NCBI RefSeq assembly: GCF_026107375.2 | Contig: NZ_JAPCIA010000001.1 | Location: 2,790,001-2,854,000, forward strand | Reading direction: 5' to 3' | Length of the DNA stretch: 64,000 nt | Source of the DNA: Sphingomonas sp. BT-65 | GTDB taxonomy: Bacteria > Pseudomonadota > Alphaproteobacteria > Sphingomonadales > Sphingomonadaceae | Shown here: one piece after another, positions 29,071 to 37,038 of the stretch | Layout of the letters: every line of letters begins with the position of its first letter | Numbering within the stretch: the first letter of the stretch is position 1 | Notes under the pieces: model-generated | Database searches by the model: none | Told to the model about the DNA's origin: nothing | What the model saw: only the letters and a program-made list of their open reading frames with translations | Position numbers and translations under genes: made by a program

Positions 29071-29979
29071 ATGAGCCGCCCGCCTCTCGTCGATCCGCAC
29101 GTCCATCTCTGGGACCTCGCGCATATCCGCTACCCGTGGCTGACGGGGCCGTTCAGCGATGACGGTCCCAACGGCAGCGTCGAGCCGATCGCGGTCGACT
29201 ATCCGCTCGACACCTATCTGGCCGACGCGGGCAAGTGGGAAGTGCGCGGGATCGTGCATATCGACGCGGGCGCGCATCCCGGGGACGCGCTCAAGGAGAC
29301 GCAGTGGCTGCAGGCCATGGCCGACGAGCGCGGGCTGCCGAGCGGCATCGTTGCTTTTGCGGCGCTCGACGACCCTGGGGTCGAGGCGCTGCTCGCGGCG
29401 CATGTCGAGCACCGCAACGTGCGCGGCATCCGCCACATCATCAACTGGCATCCCGATCCGGCGCGCAGCTACTCACCCGCCGATGTCACGATGAGTGATG
29501 CCTGGGCGCGCGGGTTCGGGCTGCTCAGCAAGTTCGGCCTGAGCTTCGACCTTCAGGCCTATCCCGGTCAGTTCGCGCATCTCGCCGAGCTGATCGCGAA
29601 GCACCCGGATACGCAGGTGATCCTCGACCATACCGGCATGGCGATCCCCGGGGATGAGGATGGCTGGGGCGTGTGGCGGCGGGGCATGGCGGCGTTCGCG
29701 GCGTTGCCCAATGTCGCGGTCAAGATCTCGGGCATGGGTTTCACCTGGCGGCCATGGGATGAGGCGCAGGCGCGCGGCTATGTGCTCGAGACGATCGAGC
29801 TGTTCGGCATCGAGCGGGCGATGTTCGCGAGCAACTTCCCGACCGACAAATTGTTCGGCAGCTTCGACAAGCATTTCGACGCCTATGACGCGATCACCGT
29901 GGACTTTTCCACCGACGAGCGCGCGGCGCTGTTCGGCGGCAACGCCGCCCGCATCTACCGGCTGGGGCTCGAGCTCTAG
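29071..29979 (+). CDS. Amidohydrolase, candidate L-rhamnono-1,4-lactonase
   Basis: A 302-residue amidohydrolase_2 (TIM-barrel-dependent hydrolase) protein. VDPHVHLWDL is the N-terminal HxH metal motif, IRHIINWHPDP, VILDHTGMAIPG (second metal or catalytic region) and MFASNFPTDKLFG (late Asp) complete the pattern. Relatives hydrolyse sugar lactones in fucose and rhamnose pathways. Placed directly after the SDR gene and four bases before GH78, it most likely opens the lactone produced by L-rhamnose 1-dehydrogenase. Confidence 0.85.
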   Translation: MSRPPLVDPHVHLWDLAHIRYPWLTGPFSDDGPNGSVEPIAVDYPLDTYLADAGKWEVRGIVHIDAGAHPGDALKETQWLQAMADERGLPSGIVAFAALDDPGVEALLAAHVEHRNVRGIRHIINWHPDPARSYSPADVTMSDAWARGFGLLSKFGLSFDLQAYPGQFAHLAELIAKHPDTQVILDHTGMAIPGDEDGWGVWRRGMAAFAALPNVAVKISGMGFTWRPWDEAQARGYVLETIELFGIERAMFASNFPTDKLFGSFDKHFDAYDAITVDFSTDERAALFGGNAARIYRLGLEL

Positions 29980-29982
29980 GCC

Positions 29983-32900
29983 ATGCGCGTCACCGATCTC
30001 CGTGCGGAATATACCGTCGATCTGCTGGGCACGCAGGTGCGGCATCCGCGCCTGTCGTGGCGGATCGAGAACGTGGCGAAGCAGACCAGCTATCGCATCC
30101 GCGCCGCAGCGAGCGAAGCGGCGCTGAAAGCAGGCGAGCTGCTGTGGGACAGCCGCGAGATCGCAGGCGATGCGACGTTCGATGTCGCTTATGGCGGTCC
30201 GGCGCTGGCGTCGATGCAGCGGGTGTGGTGGACGGTGGAGGTCAATGGCGTCGCCATCTCCGATCCGGCGTGGTTCGAGGCGGGGCTGCTGTCGCCCGAA
30301 GACTGGCGCGGTGACTGGATCGAGGCGGAGGACGAACTCGCCGCTGCCGATCGCGCCGCGGGGGTGAGCTGGATGTGGGGCGAGATCTCGCTCGATGCGC
30401 GCCCGCACGCCTTCCGGCTCGATTTCGATGCGCCCGCCGATCTGATGCGCGCCGAGGTGCTGGTCGCGGGCAAGGACCATCTGCGCGGCGTGTGGGTCAA
30501 TGGCGCCAAGTCGCCGCTCGACTGGCATTTCGACTGGGATACGTACCTCCCCTTCTGGGGCACGCTCGCGCCGTATGACGGCGAGGTGAAGGCGGGGCGC
30601 AACAGCGTCTGCGCGCTGGTCGAGGCTGATACGACCGGCTTCTTCCCGGTCGATGGCGGCGCGTTCTCCGCGCTGATCCGGCTGCACCGCGCCGACGGCA
30701 GCGTGGAGCGGATCGTGAGCCGCGCGTTCCGGGTGATGCCCGATGCGCCGGAAGGCTGGACTGACACCGGTTTCGACGCGAGCGGCTGGGCGGCGGCGGT
30801 GCCGAGCACCAGCTGGGCGCAAGGCGATCCGCGGCCGAGCGAGCCCGCGATGCTGCTGCGTACGGGGTTCGAGGTGGGCAAGCCCATCACCGCGGCGCGG
30901 CTCTACGCCACCGCGCTCGGCGCCTATGACGCGCGGATCAACGGGCAGAAGGTGAGCCAGGCGATCCTCGCGCCCGAGATCACCGTGGCGAAGAGCCACC
31001 TCCTCTACCAGACCTACGACGTGACCGCGCTGATCGCGCAGGGCGAGAATGCGCTCGGCGCTGTGGTCGGCGACGGCTTCTATGCCTCGCCGTTCGGCTG
31101 GCGGATCGAGCGCTATGGCTTCGGCCCGGCGCCGCGGCGGTTTCGCGCGATGCTGCGGATCGACTATGAAGACGGCTCGCACGATTGGGTGACGACCGGG
31201 CCGGACTGGAAGATCGCGACCTCGCCGATCCTCAAGTCGGAAATCTATGACGGCGAGACGTTTGACGCGCGGCGGATCGTGCCGGGCTGGGCGCTGCCGG
31301 GGTTCGACGCTTCGAGCTGGGCGGATGCCAAGGTTGGCGCTGCGCCGAACGTGGCGATCATCGCCCAGACCTCGCCGTTGCTCGATCGCACCGGGACGCG
31401 GCGCGCGGTATCGGTGAGCGAGCCGGCGCCTGGTCGTTATATATTTGATTTTGGACAGAATTTTCCCGGATGGGTACGCATCCGCGCGACCGGGCCGGCG
31501 GGCACGACGATCACTGCCAAGTTCGCCGAGTTGCTCAATCCGGACGGCACCGCGGATCTCTCCAACCTGCGCCTCGCCAAGGCGACCGACAGCTTCACGC
31601 TGGCGGGGACGGGAGAGGTCGAGAGCTTTGAGCCGCACTTCACCTATCATGGGTTCCGCTATGTCGAGGTCGAAGGTTGGCCCGGCACGCCGACGGCTGA
31701 CGACGTTGAGGGCGTGATTGTCCACAGCGCGTGCCGCGAGGTGGGCCAGATGACCTTCCACGACGCGCCGCTGCTCCAGCAAATCTGGAACAACGCGTTG
31801 TGGAGCCAGCGCAGCAACTTCTTCGCGGTGCCGACCGATTGCCCGCAGCGCGACGAGCGGATGGGCTGGATGGGCGACATCCAGGTGTTCCTCGACGCCG
31901 CCGCGTTCAACATGGAAGTCGATCCCTTCATCCGCCGCTTCCTGCTCGAGGCGCGCGCGGCGCAGCGCGACGACGGGGCCTATCCGATCGTGGTGCCGCA
32001 GCCCTTGTCCTTCCCGGACGTGGTGACGGCGGGATGGAGCGAGGCGGGGATCATCCTGCCGTGGCAGCTGTGGCAGCGTTACGGCGACACCGCGGTGATC
32101 GACGAGAATTGGGACGCGATGGAAGGCTGGATGGCCTATGTCGCGCGGACCAACCCGGATCATGTGTGGCGCAGCGACCGCGGGCTCGACCTTGGCGACT
32201 GGCTGTCGGTCGACGCGATCAAGCCCGATGACGAGACCACGCCGCGCATCCTGTGCGCGACCGCCTATTGGGCGTGGAGCGCCGAGCTCATGGCCGAGAT
32301 GGCGGCGGCGACCGGGCGTGACGCCGAGGAGCTCCGCTATCGTGCGCTGCACGCGGCGATCGCCGAGGCCTATGCCGCCGAGTTCGTGGGCGAGGACGGC
32401 GTGTGCGGCAATGGCAGCCAGACCAGCCAGGTGCTCTCGCTCGCCTTTGGCCTCGTGCCGGAGGACCGCCGTGCGGCGGCGGCGCAAGTGCTGGCGGACG
32501 AGATCCGCGGGCGCGGCATGAAGCTCTCGACCGGCTTCCTCGGCACCCCCTATCTGCTCGACGTGCTCGCCGATGCCGGGCTGTGGGATGAGGTCAGCGG
32601 ACTGCTGCTTCAGACCGGCTATCCGAGCTGGGGCTATATGCCGCAGCAGGGCGGGACGACGGTGTGGGAACGCTGGAACGGCGACACCGGCGATCTCAGC
32701 ATGAACAGCTACAACCATTATGCCTTCGGCGCGGTGGTCGGCTTCTTCTACCGGCGGCTGGCGGGGATCGCGCCCGCCGCGCCCGGCTTCCGCCGGATCG
32801 CGGTGCGGCCGGTGTGGTTGCCCGAGGTCGGGCGCGTTGCGGCGAAGTTCGACTCGCCGGTGGGCCTTATTGCAACCGAGACCGGGGGTGGCGCTGCTGG

Positions 32901-33054
32901 CCTCAACCGCCTGACGCTGACCGTGCCTGCCAACACCCTCGCTGATGTCGAGCTGCCCGGCGGCGGCTGGCGCGGTGTGCCCGGAGATACGCGAGAGGAA
33001 GGCGGCCTGACCCGCTTCGAGATCAGGTCAGGCACGCACGAATTCACGAGATAA
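29983..33054 (+). CDS. GH78 alpha-L-rhamnosidase, no signal peptide
   Basis: A 1023-residue multidomain rhamnosidase. N-terminal beta domains (VRHPRLSWRIENVAKQTSYR, VWWTVEVNG) and the Bac_rhamnosid_N-type region with YDARINGQKVSQAILAPE precede the alpha/alpha barrel. DCPQRDERMGWMGD near residue 618-631 carries the acidic catalytic residues, and a C-terminal beta-sandwich follows (FRRIAVRPVWLPEVG). There is no N-terminal hydrophobic leader: the protein starts MRVTDLRAEYTVDLLG. It therefore probably acts in the cytoplasm on imported rhamnosides, feeding the rhamnose pathway encoded just upstream. Confidence 0.92.
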   Translation: MRVTDLRAEYTVDLLGTQVRHPRLSWRIENVAKQTSYRIRAAASEAALKAGELLWDSREIAGDATFDVAYGGPALASMQRVWWTVEVNGVAISDPAWFEAGLLSPEDWRGDWIEAEDELAAADRAAGVSWMWGEISLDARPHAFRLDFDAPADLMRAEVLVAGKDHLRGVWVNGAKSPLDWHFDWDTYLPFWGTLAPYDGEVKAGRNSVCALVEADTTGFFPVDGGAFSALIRLHRADGSVERIVSRAFRVMPDAPEGWTDTGFDASGWAAAVPSTSWAQGDPRPSEPAMLLRTGFEVGKPITAARLYATALGAYDARINGQKVSQAILAPEITVAKSHLLYQTYDVTALIAQGENALGAVVGDGFYASPFGWRIERYGFGPAPRRFRAMLRIDYEDGSHDWVTTGPDWKIATSPILKSEIYDGETFDARRIVPGWALPGFDASSWADAKVGAAPNVAIIAQTSPLLDRTGTRRAVSVSEPAPGRYIFDFGQNFPGWVRIRATGPAGTTITAKFAELLNPDGTADLSNLRLAKATDSFTLAGTGEVESFEPHFTYHGFRYVEVEGWPGTPTADDVEGVIVHSACREVGQMTFHDAPLLQQIWNNALWSQRSNFFAVPTDCPQRDERMGWMGDIQVFLDAAAFNMEVDPFIRRFLLEARAAQRDDGAYPIVVPQPLSFPDVVTAGWSEAGIILPWQLWQRYGDTAVIDENWDAMEGWMAYVARTNPDHVWRSDRGLDLGDWLSVDAIKPDDETTPRILCATAYWAWSAELMAEMAAATGRDAEELRYRALHAAIAEAYAAEFVGEDGVCGNGSQTSQVLSLAFGLVPEDRRAAAAQVLADEIRGRGMKLSTGFLGTPYLLDVLADAGLWDEVSGLLLQTGYPSWGYMPQQGGTTVWERWNGDTGDLSMNSYNHYAFGAVVGFFYRRLAGIAPAAPGFRRIAVRPVWLPEVGRVAAKFDSPVGLIATETGGGAAGLNRLTLTVPANTLADVELPGGGWRGVPGDTREEGGLTRFEIRSGTHEFTR

Positions 33055-33071
33055 CGAAAAAGGGAGAGACG

Positions 33072-33740
33072 ATGCCGACGCTGGGACTGGTCCATAATTC
33101 ACCGATGCTCGCGGCGGTGTTCAACGAGATCGCGGCGCGGGTGATGCCCGATGTGCGCATCCTCCACTTCGTCGACGAGAGCACGATCAAGAACACCATC
33201 GCCGCCGGGCATCTGCAGAAGGCGACGATGCGGCAGGTGATCCGGCTGGTCGGATCGACCTTCGACGCCGGGTGCGACGTGGCGATGGTGACCTGCTCGT
33301 CGATCGGGCGCGCGGTCGAGATGGCGGCCGAACTCTACGAGCAGCCCGTGCTGCGCGTCGACCGCGCCATGGCCGAGCAGGCGGTGGCGAGCGCGAAGCG
33401 GATCGGCGTCGTCGCGACGCTTTCGACCACGCTCGAACCCACCGCCGACCTCGTCAGCCGCGTCGCCGCGGAGCAGGGCAAGCAGATCGAGCTGGTCGCG
33501 CATCTGTGCGAAGGCGCGTTCGAGGCGGTGATGGCCGGTGACGGCGCAACGCACGACCGGATTGTGGGCGAAGCGCTCACCACCGCGCTGGCCGATGTCG
33601 ATGCGATCGTGCTGGCGCAGGCGTCAATGGCGCGCGTCGTCGCGACGCTGCCCGAAGGCGCGGTCAAGGCGCCGGTGCTGTCGAGCCCCGAGCTCGGCAT
33701 GCTGCGCGCGGCCGAAGTGCTCAAGGGCCTCGGCAAATGA
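33072..33740 (+). CDS. Asp/Glu racemase-fold protein lacking the second active-site Cys
   Basis: A 222-residue protein with the repeated fold of aspartate/glutamate and hydantoin racemases. The first catalytic region is intact (MVTCSSIGRAVEMAAE, Cys75). The second half reads IVLAQASMARVVATLP, with no Cys where racemases have one. Loss of one Cys usually means a one-base reaction rather than racemisation; arylmalonate decarboxylase is a known case, though there the other Cys is the one missing. The gene sits inside the rhamnose/GH operon between GH78 and an MFS carrier and overlaps the latter by four bases. Its reaction is unknown; an isomerase, decarboxylase or lyase step on a pathway acid is possible. 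Confidence 0.78.
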   Translation: MPTLGLVHNSPMLAAVFNEIAARVMPDVRILHFVDESTIKNTIAAGHLQKATMRQVIRLVGSTFDAGCDVAMVTCSSIGRAVEMAAELYEQPVLRVDRAMAEQAVASAKRIGVVATLSTTLEPTADLVSRVAAEQGKQIELVAHLCEGAFEAVMAGDGATHDRIVGEALTTALADVDAIVLAQASMARVVATLPEGAVKAPVLSSPELGMLRAAEVLKGLGK

Positions 33741-34984
33741 AGAAGCGGCATGCCGTACTCGGCTTTCTCGCCGCGCTCTCGGTCATCACCTTCATCGACC
33801 GGATGGCGATCGCCGTCACCGGGCCGGCGATCCAGAAGGACCTCGGGATCAGCCCCGCGGAATGGGGCTGGGTGCTGGGCGCCTATACCTTCGCCTACGC
33901 CGTGTTCGAGGTTCCCTCCGGCGCGATCGGCGACCGCTATGGCTATCGCAAGGAACTGACCCGGATCACCGTCTGGTGGTCGTTCTTCACGGCGATCACG
34001 GCCGCGTGCCATAATTTCTGGCAACTCGCGGCGGCGCGTTTCATGTTCGGCCTCGGCGCCGCGGGTGCCTATCCCAACATGTCGGGCGTGCTCTACCGTT
34101 GGTTTCCCAAGCGCGAGCGGGCGCGCGGGCAGGGCGTGATCTGGGCGGCGAGCCGGCTGGGCGGTGCGCTGGCGCCGCTGCTGCTGGTGCCGCTCAACAC
34201 GCATCTCGGCTGGCAGATGGTGTTCGTCATCCTGGGCCTGATCGGCTTCGTCTGGGCGATCCTATGGTGGCGCTGGTATCATGACCGCCCGGCCGACCAG
34301 CCGGGCATCACGCCGGAGGAAGCGGCGGAGATCGGCGACGACGCGGGTGCCGGCCATTCGGGCACGCCATGGGGCAAGCTGCTCAGCCTGCCGCAGCTGT
34401 GGCTGATCGGAATCGCCTATTTCTTCTATGCCTTCGGCAGCTGGTTCTATTTCGGCTGGTTCTCGCAGTGGATGACCAACGGCCGCGGCTTCACACAGAC
34501 CGAGATGGCCGTGTATGCGGCGATCCCGTTCCTGCTCGGCATCGTCAGCAACCTGATCGGCGGGGTGCTGAGCGACCAGCTGGGCGCGCGGATCGGATTC
34601 AAGCTCGCCTATCGCCTGATCACCAGCGTCTGCTTGAGCGTCACCGCGGCGCTGTTGCTGGCGATGAGCTTGACACCCGACAAGACGATGGTCGTCGTGC
34701 TGGCCGCCGCGAGCTTTGCCGTGATGGACCTGATGCTGCCGAGCGCCTGGGCGATGTGCATGTCGATCGGCGGGCGCTACGGCGGCACCGCGACAGGCTT
34801 CATGAACATGCTGGGCAATCTGGGCGGCTTTGTCGGCGTCGTGGCGACCGGATACATCATCAAGGGCACGGGCAGCTATGACCTGCCGGTGCAAGGCGTC
34901 GCGCTGATGGTGCTGATCGCGGCAGGGCTGTTCGCGCTGATCGACAGCTCCAAGGGCTTCGATCAGAAGGCGGCGACGGCATGA
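33737..34984 (+). CDS. MFS transporter, ACS family
   Basis: A 415-residue, 12-helix carrier. SVITFIDRMAIAVTGPAIQKD and VPSGAIGDRYGYRKELT are the N-terminal ACS-type signatures, and MFGLGAAGAYPNMSGVLYRWF is typical helix-4 sequence. Relatives carry hexuronates, tartrate, galactonate and similar anions, but some of this group sit in neutral glycan loci. It overlaps both neighbours by four bases within the GH operon. Its cargo could be a uronate-containing product or an acid used by the preceding racemase-like protein. Confidence 0.88.
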   Translation: MKKRHAVLGFLAALSVITFIDRMAIAVTGPAIQKDLGISPAEWGWVLGAYTFAYAVFEVPSGAIGDRYGYRKELTRITVWWSFFTAITAACHNFWQLAAARFMFGLGAAGAYPNMSGVLYRWFPKRERARGQGVIWAASRLGGALAPLLLVPLNTHLGWQMVFVILGLIGFVWAILWWRWYHDRPADQPGITPEEAAEIGDDAGAGHSGTPWGKLLSLPQLWLIGIAYFFYAFGSWFYFGWFSQWMTNGRGFTQTEMAVYAAIPFLLGIVSNLIGGVLSDQLGARIGFKLAYRLITSVCLSVTAALLLAMSLTPDKTMVVVLAAASFAVMDLMLPSAWAMCMSIGGRYGGTATGFMNMLGNLGGFVGVVATGYIIKGTGSYDLPVQGVALMVLIAAGLFALIDSSKGFDQKAATA

Positions 34985-37038
34985 AGCGGCTCCTGGCATT
35001 CGCGCTGCTCGCGGCGGCGCCCGTGCTTCCCGCTGCGGCGCAGACCGAGGCGCCGGCGGGGCAGCAGCAGTTCGACAGACTGTGGCTCGGCTCGGCCTGG
35101 TATCCCGAGCAATGGCCCGAGGAGCGCTGGGCCGAGGATCTGCGGCTGATGAAGGCGCATGGCGCCAATGTGGTGCGCATCGGCGAATATGCCTGGAGCC
35201 GGATGGAGCCCGAAGAGGGCAAGTACGACATGGACTGGCTGGTCCGCGCGGTGCGGCTGGCGGCGAAGTACGACATCAAGGTGGTGATCGGCACGCCGAG
35301 CGACACGCCGCCGGCGTGGATGACGCAGAAATATCCCGACGTCTCGCAGATCCAGAGCAACGGCCAGAAGGTCGGCCATGGCGGGCGGCGGCAATTCTCG
35401 ATCTCGTCGAAACGCTATCGCGACTTCTGCCGCGAGATTGTGACACGCATGGCGCAGGCGCTGGGCAAGGAGCCCAACGTCATCGGCTGGCAGATCGGCA
35501 ACGAACCGACCGACGAGAGCTATGATCCCGAGGCGAAGGCGGCGTGGGTCGCGTGGCTCAAGCAGCGCTACGGCACGCTCGACAAATTGAACGACGCGTG
35601 GACCACCCAATACTGGTCACAGAGCTATACCGCCTGGGAGCAGGTTCCCTTCAGCAACGACAAGGCCAATCCCGGCTGGATGCTGGAATTGAAGCGCTTC
35701 ATCACCTCGCAATGGGTGGCGTTCCACAGGAACCAGCTCGACGCGATCCGCGCGCATGCTGATCCCAAGCAGTTCATCACGGTGAACTTCGGCGGGCTTG
35801 GCTGGGCCAACCGCTTCGATCGCTACGCCGCCAACCGCGACCTCGATTTCACCTCATGGGACAATTACGTCGGCAGCGGGCACCTCAAGCCCTATCGCAA
35901 CGGTGCGACCCACGACCTGGTGCGCGGGTGGAAGCGCAAGAATTTCTGGGTGATGGAGATCCAGCCGGGCTATGTGAACTGGGCGGGGGTGAGCAACATG
36001 CTCTATCCCGGCGAGACACGCGCGATGGCGTGGCAGGCGATCGGCCACGGATCGGACGGCATCCTCTACTGGCAGTGGCGCAACGCGCTCAACGGGCAGG
36101 AGACGCTGCACGGATCGCTGATCGGCGCCGACGGCAAGCCGGTGCCGGTCTATGCCGAGGTGCAGCAGATCGGGCGTGAGATGGCCAAGGCCTCGCCGCT
36201 GATCGCGGGGACGCATCCGGTGTCCGACGTCGCGATCCTGCACGATTATGCCAGCCGCTGGGCGATCGACTTCCAGCTGCACCATCGCGACTATGACCAG
36301 ATCGAGGTGCTGCTCGATTATTACCAGCCGCTCAAGGATGCGCGCGGGGCCGTGGACATCGTCGAGGTGGAGGTGGCGCCGCTTGCCGGGTACAAGCTCG
36401 TCGTCGCGCCGAGCCTCAACATTATCAGCGAGACGACGGCGAAGCGGCTGGCGGACTATGTCCGCGGCGGCGGACACCTGATCCTGGGGCCGCGCTCTGG
36501 GATGAAGGACGAATTCAACGCGCTCCAGACCCAGCGCCAGCCGGGGCCGCTCGCCGAGCTGCTCGGCGGGCGGGTCGAGCAATATTATGCGCTCGACGAG
36601 GCGGTCGATGTCGGCGGCGGTAAGGCCACGATCTGGGCCGAACAGCTCTCGACCAGCGCCCCCGACACCGAGACGCTGCTGCGCTACGGCAAGGCCAATG
36701 GCTGGCTCGACGGCAAGCCGGCGGTGATCAGCCGCAAGGTCGGCAAGGGGCGGATCACCTATGTCGGCGCGCTGGTCGACGATGCGGTGATGAAGACGCT
36801 GATCGATGGGGCGTTGGCGGGCGCGGGGGTCGCGCGTGACTTCGCGGTGCCTGCGGATGTCGAGCTGATGACGCGCGAGGGGCAGGGGCGGCGGATCGTC
36901 ATCCTGATCAACCACGGCCGCACCGCGCAGACCGTGGCGCTGCCCGAGCCGATGACCGACATCCTTGCGGGCGGCACCAAGTCGAGCGTGACGATGCCGG
37001 TGGAGGGCGTTGCGGTGCTGCAGCGCGGGGGCAAGTGA
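34981..37038 (+). CDS. GH42 beta-galactosidase, first of a tandem pair
   Basis: A 685-residue protein with signal peptide (ending PAAAQ, about residue 21) and the GH42 architecture. The catalytic TIM barrel begins at LGSAWYPEQWPEERW and VVRIGEYAWSRMEPEEG. Glu175 in GWQIGNEP is the expected acid/base and Glu326 in WVMEIQPG the expected nucleophile. A trimerisation domain (LVVAPSLNIIS, GGGHLILGPRSGMKDEFN) and a C-terminal beta domain follow. GH42 enzymes act on beta-galactosides and, in some cases, alpha-L-arabinopyranosides. Start and stop overlap neighbours by four bases. Confidence 0.9.
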   Translation: MKRLLAFALLAAAPVLPAAAQTEAPAGQQQFDRLWLGSAWYPEQWPEERWAEDLRLMKAHGANVVRIGEYAWSRMEPEEGKYDMDWLVRAVRLAAKYDIKVVIGTPSDTPPAWMTQKYPDVSQIQSNGQKVGHGGRRQFSISSKRYRDFCREIVTRMAQALGKEPNVIGWQIGNEPTDESYDPEAKAAWVAWLKQRYGTLDKLNDAWTTQYWSQSYTAWEQVPFSNDKANPGWMLELKRFITSQWVAFHRNQLDAIRAHADPKQFITVNFGGLGWANRFDRYAANRDLDFTSWDNYVGSGHLKPYRNGATHDLVRGWKRKNFWVMEIQPGYVNWAGVSNMLYPGETRAMAWQAIGHGSDGILYWQWRNALNGQETLHGSLIGADGKPVPVYAEVQQIGREMAKASPLIAGTHPVSDVAILHDYASRWAIDFQLHHRDYDQIEVLLDYYQPLKDARGAVDIVEVEVAPLAGYKLVVAPSLNIISETTAKRLADYVRGGGHLILGPRSGMKDEFNALQTQRQPGPLAELLGGRVEQYYALDEAVDVGGGKATIWAEQLSTSAPDTETLLRYGKANGWLDGKPAVISRKVGKGRITYVGALVDDAVMKTLIDGALAGAGVARDFAVPADVELMTREGQGRRIVILINHGRTAQTVALPEPMTDILAGGTKSSVTMPVEGVAVLQRGGK

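Noticed and set aside
29473..32718. A 1081-codon open frame on the minus strand
   Set aside because: Antisense to GH78 and the lactonase, low-complexity composition and no motif; the sense frame is a clear rhamnosidase.
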